This document shows, piece after piece, positions 61,727 to 64,000 of a stretch of 64,000 nucleotides of DNA (position 1 is its first letter; every line of letters begins with the position of its first letter). Below the pieces are notes generated by a model. It saw only the letters and a list, made by a program, of their open reading frames with translations, did no database searches and had not been told where the DNA came from. This DNA comes from Stenomitos rutilans HA7619-LM2. GTDB taxonomy: Bacteria > Cyanobacteriota > Cyanobacteriia > Leptolyngbyales > Leptolyngbyaceae. The stretch is from contig JAHHIE010000019.1 of the NCBI GenBank assembly GCA_019358945.1, positions 1 through 64,000 of the forward strand, read 5' to 3'. The translations under genes and the position numbers were made by a program.

Positions 61727-64000
61727 CTAATTAGAAGCAACCGTCTCGGCAGAAACGGTCACAGCCATGTCTGTCATAGCAGGCTGCCCGTTTTGCATGG
61801 GGTCAACAGGCAACTGGAAGAACTGCACTGTTTGCAGCAGTTGTGCGGCGAGTGCATCCATGTGATCCGATCGTTCGCGGGCCACCTGCGTCAATGCAGC
61901 AGTTTTGTTGGCTAATCCAGTAATGTCTCGCATCACATGTGCCGTTGACTGTGCCGCTTCCATAATCTGTTGACTGAATTGGTTCACGGCTTCACCCGCC
62001 TGTACAGCCTCACCCGTGATGCTTTGCACCGTTTGAAAGACGTGCTTTGACTGTTCAACACCAGTCGTAAATTGCCGCACCAGTTCGCCCATACTTTGCA
62101 CATCTCCATCGACTGCCGAGACCGCATTGTGAATTTGGGTACTCCGTTGCTCCAGGCTCGTCAGACCTTCACTCGTTTGCTGCGCTAGTTTATTAACCTG
62201 ATCAGCAATGGAATCAAATTCACGAGCAACGACCACAAATTGTCTGGGATCGCGCTGTTCTGACGCTCTTGCTGCCACCAGCGAGGCATTGAGTGACAGA
62301 GTCTGCGTGACAAACGCAATCTGGCTCTGATTTTGCACAAATTGATCGGCTAAGCCCACAAATTCACCAAGCGTCTTCATCCGCTGCACAATCCGATTAG
62401 TTCCTTCTTGTAGAACCGCGATGCCCTGAGTTAACGCATCGATCGCCTCTTGCCCCAGCACTAACGTACTGGACACCGTTTGCAGTGATTCATTTGATAC
62501 CTTGACCCGTTCCGCCGACCCTTGCGCTGCGTGTTCCACTTGTTCGGTCAGGTTCAACACCTGGTTGACAGCTTGCGCCTGCTGATCGGCATTCGTTGCA
62601 ACGGTTTCAACCAGTGCTTTTTGTTGATTAGCAGATTCCGATACCTGATGAGCCGCCACTAACACCTGATTTAAGACGTAAGCAAAGCGTTCAATCAACC
62701 GATTGAAGGTATCGGCCACTAGGCCAGTGGCTCGATCGCTGACTTTCGCCTGAGTGGTTAAATCCCCTTCCTCCACATCCGAAACCACATCCAACAAATG
62801 ACTCACTTCCTGCTGCAAAAATTCACTTTCGAGCACGATGGAAACCAGGTTGGCAACACCAGCGACAAAGGTTTTCTCGTCAGCCTGCCAGGTGTGAGAC
62901 GCCTCTGCATGTTCACATTGAATGAATCCCACGGTTCGATTCGCAATTTGAATGGGCACATACAACAGCGCTCGTGTGCCAGGTGACAGCACCCCTTCGG
63001 TCAGCAGTTGGTGAAGCGCGGAGGTAGTGCGAACGTTGCTCACAGTAAGGAATGGCTCAATTTCCAGAGGCTCAAAGTAAGCCAGAATTTCAAGAGCTTG
63101 GATCGAATCGCCATCAGAGTGTTGTTGCAAGCTTCGGTCATAGCGATCGAGACAGGTGAGAGAGCTTCGATTGGCGCTATAAAGCCAAATACTGGCTCGT
63201 TCCAACTTCAATGTTTTGGCGATCGCCTCACTAAAGCTACGGGTTGCTGCTTGTACATTGCCCTGCACTAAAGCTTCATGTCGAGCCAACGCCGATAGCA
63301 CATCATTCTGCTCCTTAAGTTGCTCTGTATTTTGCTGCATCGTGTGCAGCAAGTCCTGGATTTGATCCGCCATCTGATTAATATTGGAACCCAGCACTGC
63401 TAGTTCGTCCCCACCTTTGATAGGGATGCGCGCCTCTAGATGTCCCTGACCGATTTTTGCAACGACTTGAGCCGATTGCAGGACAGGTCGAAGCCCTCGA
63501 TTGATTAAGTAAATTGATGCAGCAATCACGATCAGTAATGTCAACCCAAGCCCAACCAAAAGAATCTGTAACTGTTGCTTTTGCGCCGCAAAGACAATCT
63601 CTGGATCAGTGGATAGAAGGACACTCCAGTTGAGAGCGGGCAACCCTTTCAATGTTGTGGGAGGAATATAGGTCACAAACTGCCCCACGTGGGTGCTTGG
63701 ATTAACGGTAAAGAGACTGCCAGGTTTCTGAGCCGCTCTGAGCGTCACAATTGCTGGAAAAATTTCTTCAATGCGCTTTTCTTTAAAGGCTTTATTATCC
63801 GTGGTGGCATCGCCGCCACTCGACGTAACCTTGTTGACATAAACCCCTTCAGGACCATAGAACACCTCCCCAGAGGCGTTAATGAGGTAATACGCGCTGC
63901 CCTCCTGCGGTTGCAAGGCCTGAATCAAATCACTTAATTTAGCGACGGGTATGCGAGCACGGATGGTGCCTATGATTTCACCTGTGTCCTTATCTCTCAG
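61727..64000 (-). CDS. Methyl-accepting chemotaxis protein with GAF domain (partial)
   Basis: At least 758 residues; the frame runs off the right edge (RDKDTGEIIGTIRARIPVAK continues before the first Leu). The visible part begins in a periplasmic Cache-type sensor, then a helix (ILLVGLGLTLLIVIAASIYL), HAMP (QVVAKIGQGHLEARIPIKGG), a GAF domain (about 220-375), a second HAMP-like segment (EVSHLLDVVSDVEEGDLTTQ) and a signalling coiled coil with VNKLAQQTSEGLTSLEQR. The two MCPs share the second HAMP and signalling parts, so they are probably paralogues by duplication. Same strand as the second MCP, 108 bp apart. Confidence 0.85.
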   Translation of the reverse strand: MRDKDTGEIIGTIRARIPVAKLSDLIQALQPQEGSAYYLINASGEVFYGPEGVYVNKVTSSGGDATTDNKAFKEKRIEEIFPAIVTLRAAQKPGSLFTVNPSTHVGQFVTYIPPTTLKGLPALNWSVLLSTDPEIVFAAQKQQLQILLVGLGLTLLIVIAASIYLINRGLRPVLQSAQVVAKIGQGHLEARIPIKGGDELAVLGSNINQMADQIQDLLHTMQQNTEQLKEQNDVLSALARHEALVQGNVQAATRSFSEAIAKTLKLERASIWLYSANRSSLTCLDRYDRSLQQHSDGDSIQALEILAYFEPLEIEPFLTVSNVRTTSALHQLLTEGVLSPGTRALLYVPIQIANRTVGFIQCEHAEASHTWQADEKTFVAGVANLVSIVLESEFLQQEVSHLLDVVSDVEEGDLTTQAKVSDRATGLVADTFNRLIERFAYVLNQVLVAAHQVSESANQQKALVETVATNADQQAQAVNQVLNLTEQVEHAAQGSAERVKVSNESLQTVSSTLVLGQEAIDALTQGIAVLQEGTNRIVQRMKTLGEFVGLADQFVQNQSQIAFVTQTLSLNASLVAARASEQRDPRQFVVVAREFDSIADQVNKLAQQTSEGLTSLEQRSTQIHNAVSAVDGDVQSMGELVRQFTTGVEQSKHVFQTVQSITGEAVQAGEAVNQFSQQIMEAAQSTAHVMRDITGLANKTAALTQVARERSDHMDALAAQLLQTVQFFQLPVDPMQNGQPAMTDMAVTVSAETVASN

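Overview
The window reads as cyanobacterial chromosome. The left edge carries the first codons of psbA (photosystem II D1). A psb32-type TPM gene, a cyanobacterial Rbp-type RRM gene, ComFB, DUF928, YbjN and Uma2 genes are present, and the palindrome GCGATCGC (HIP1) occurs throughout, inside and outside genes. Housekeeping genes (pyk, clpP, rplI-dnaB, gdhA, phosphoglucomutase, tRNA-Lys) argue against a plasmid. The two-step MCP/CheA cluster, a GspE/PilB-type ATPase and the abundance of seven-base repeats suit a filamentous cyanobacterium, but the genus cannot be read from this sequence.

Layout. 1-2.6 kb: psbA start, a LplA/BirA-type ligase, a YbjN protein, a decayed IS relic and an RNA-binding protein. 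3-11.6 kb: an aldehyde dehydrogenase diverging from a TerB-like/AAA+ protein plus a MIF-like tautomerase, then a very large TamB. 11.9-18 kb: clpP, a Spy-like lipoprotein, a HEAT protein, pyruvate kinase and phosphoglucomutase. 18-23.5 kb: a MITE, an outer-membrane two-partner-secretion pore (TpsB) diverging from a DUF928 protein, and a membrane protein with a voltage-sensor-like segment. 23.5-28.7 kb: a second MITE with a perfect target duplication, a nitrilase-family amidase, a chromosomal ParM/ParR-like pair and a glutamyl-endopeptidase-like S9 peptidase. 29-35 kb: rplI-dnaB, an SMR exporter, an FKBP, a CbbY-like phosphatase, an AI-2E-family permease and tRNA-Lys. 35.6-41.8 kb: a K+/H+ antiporter, an M23 peptidase, ComFB, an L,D-transpeptidase, a DUF1232 protein and a Uma2 protein. 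41.9-48.7 kb: a fused 5-oxoprolinase/hydantoinase carrying three in-frame repeat insertions, then a Tat-exported PhoX-like phosphatase. 49-53.7 kb: an orphan PilB-like ATPase, a MITE that cuts an old reading frame, small hypotheticals, a DUF4346 protein and Psb32. 53.8-64 kb: glutamate dehydrogenase and a chemotaxis-type module on the minus strand (an MCP with GAF running off the right edge, a second MCP, and a CheA with Hpt, kinase, CheW and receiver).

Two themes stand out. The first is repeat biology. Heptameric tandem repeats (types GTTTTGA, CTGACCG, CTCACCC, ACACCCC, GTCAGGA) fill most intergenic gaps, form long inverted pairs between convergent genes, and have entered the oxoprolinase gene three times without breaking its frame. 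At least two structurally clear MITE families are also present: TIR TAGGACTTACGCA with 5-bp target duplications, and an 18-bp TIR with a 9-bp duplication. The second is a compact actin-like/RHH-adaptor operon (ParM/ParR-like) on a chromosome, preceded by three tandem 10-mers. It is the best candidate here for a little-described system. The voltage-sensor-like protein beside the DUF928/TpsB pair is a second candidate.
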